From positions 1-7,194 of the forward strand of contig JAGGWL010000078.1 of the NCBI GenBank assembly GCA_021157555.1: DNA of 7,194 bases, in the 5' to 3' direction. A model generated the notes under the pieces. The model saw nothing but the letters and a program-made list of their open reading frames with translations, made no database searches and was not told the origin of the DNA. A program made the position numbers and the translations under genes. Position 1 is the stretch's first letter. Every line of letters begins with the position of its first letter. This document shows positions 7,006 through 7,194 of this stretch, in pieces. Source of the stretch: Deltaproteobacteria bacterium (GTDB lineage: Bacteria > Desulfobacterota > Desulfobacteria > Desulfobacterales > BuS5).

Positions 7006-7194
7006 TTATTCCTTTGTCAGATGCAAATCAGGTTTCAGCCTTACTAATCCTGTGAAAAAATGGTCATCCCCTGCCACAATCTCAAATACAACGCATCCAT
7101 CCATCCAGTGAACACATTCGTCAATATGACTTACACCTGTATGAATTGCCACAGTGATGGAATATTTGCCGGCTCCGAGGTTAAATTCTTTAAA
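7006..7194 (-). CDS. wzt: C-terminal end of a Wzt-type ABC transporter ATP-binding protein (partial)
   Basis: Only the last 62 codons are in the window; the gene continues beyond 7194. The visible residues, GKYSITVAIHTG, HIDECVHWMDGCVVFEI and HHFF-like DDHFFTGLVRLKP, match the end of the Wzt C-terminal domain, a beta-sandwich carbohydrate-binding module on the ATPase of polysaccharide exporters. In E. coli O8 and O9a this domain binds the modified non-reducing end of the finished O-polysaccharide before Wzm/Wzt exports it. The ATPase motifs (Walker A, signature, Walker B) are out of view, so the ATPase part is inferred from the family. The stop TAA lies 4 bases before the methyltransferase ATG, tying the receptor domain to the putative capping enzyme in one operon. 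The symbol is given for family resemblance; another protein sharing this domain is possible but less likely. Confidence 0.8.
   Translation of the reverse strand, partial: FKEFNLGAGKYSITVAIHTGVSHIDECVHWMDGCVVFEIVAGDDHFFTGLVRLKPDLHLTKE
7009..7014 (-). promoter_or_regulatory. Ribosome-binding site of the methyltransferase gene
   Basis: AAGGAA on the minus strand ends 7 bases before the ATG at 7001 and forms the last two sense codons of the Wzt gene. It is the clearest Shine-Dalgarno sequence in the window and fixes the methyltransferase start at 7001. Confidence 0.7.

Overview
This window is a stretch of a cell-surface polysaccharide (probably O-antigen-type) gene cluster from a Gram-negative bacterium. 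All recognisable genes lie on the minus strand, so transcription runs from high to low coordinates. The order is: the end of a Wzt-type ABC-transporter ATPase (7194-7006), a DUF4214/coiled-coil/SAM-methyltransferase protein (7001-5550), a single-domain GT4-type glycosyltransferase (5553-4450), a giant glycosyltransferase with three GT-B modules (4446-1117), and an acyltransferase-3 family membrane protein (1110-73). The first 72 bases hold no gene; they contain a perfect palindrome and a pair of near-identical direct repeats.

The genes are packed as one operon: a 4-base gap, a 4-base overlap, a 3-base gap and a 6-base gap. No promoter is visible inside the window, so the promoter should lie beyond 7194. 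The functions fit the ABC-transporter-dependent route. The glycosyltransferases build a polysaccharide on a lipid carrier in the cytoplasm. The methyltransferase may cap the non-reducing end, and the carbohydrate-binding C-terminal domain of Wzt may recognise that cap and trigger export. The acyltransferase-3 protein may O-acylate sugars. The overall scheme is inferred from the E. coli O8/O9a paradigm (WbdD, Wzt, Wzm); the family assignments come from motifs in the sequence.

The organism cannot be named from this window. The low-to-moderate and uneven GC content, the AT-rich glycosyltransferase genes, the multi-GT fusion and the dispersed-type palindrome with a GGCATGCC core would fit a deltaproteobacterium (Desulfobacterota), but this is a guess.

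The most interesting points are: a possible chain-terminating methyltransferase whose coiled coil lies before the catalytic domain, carrying a 21-base (one-heptad) tandem duplication; the paralogy between the standalone glycosyltransferase and the first module of its giant neighbour; and three consecutive genes in one reading frame, separated only by single stop codons.
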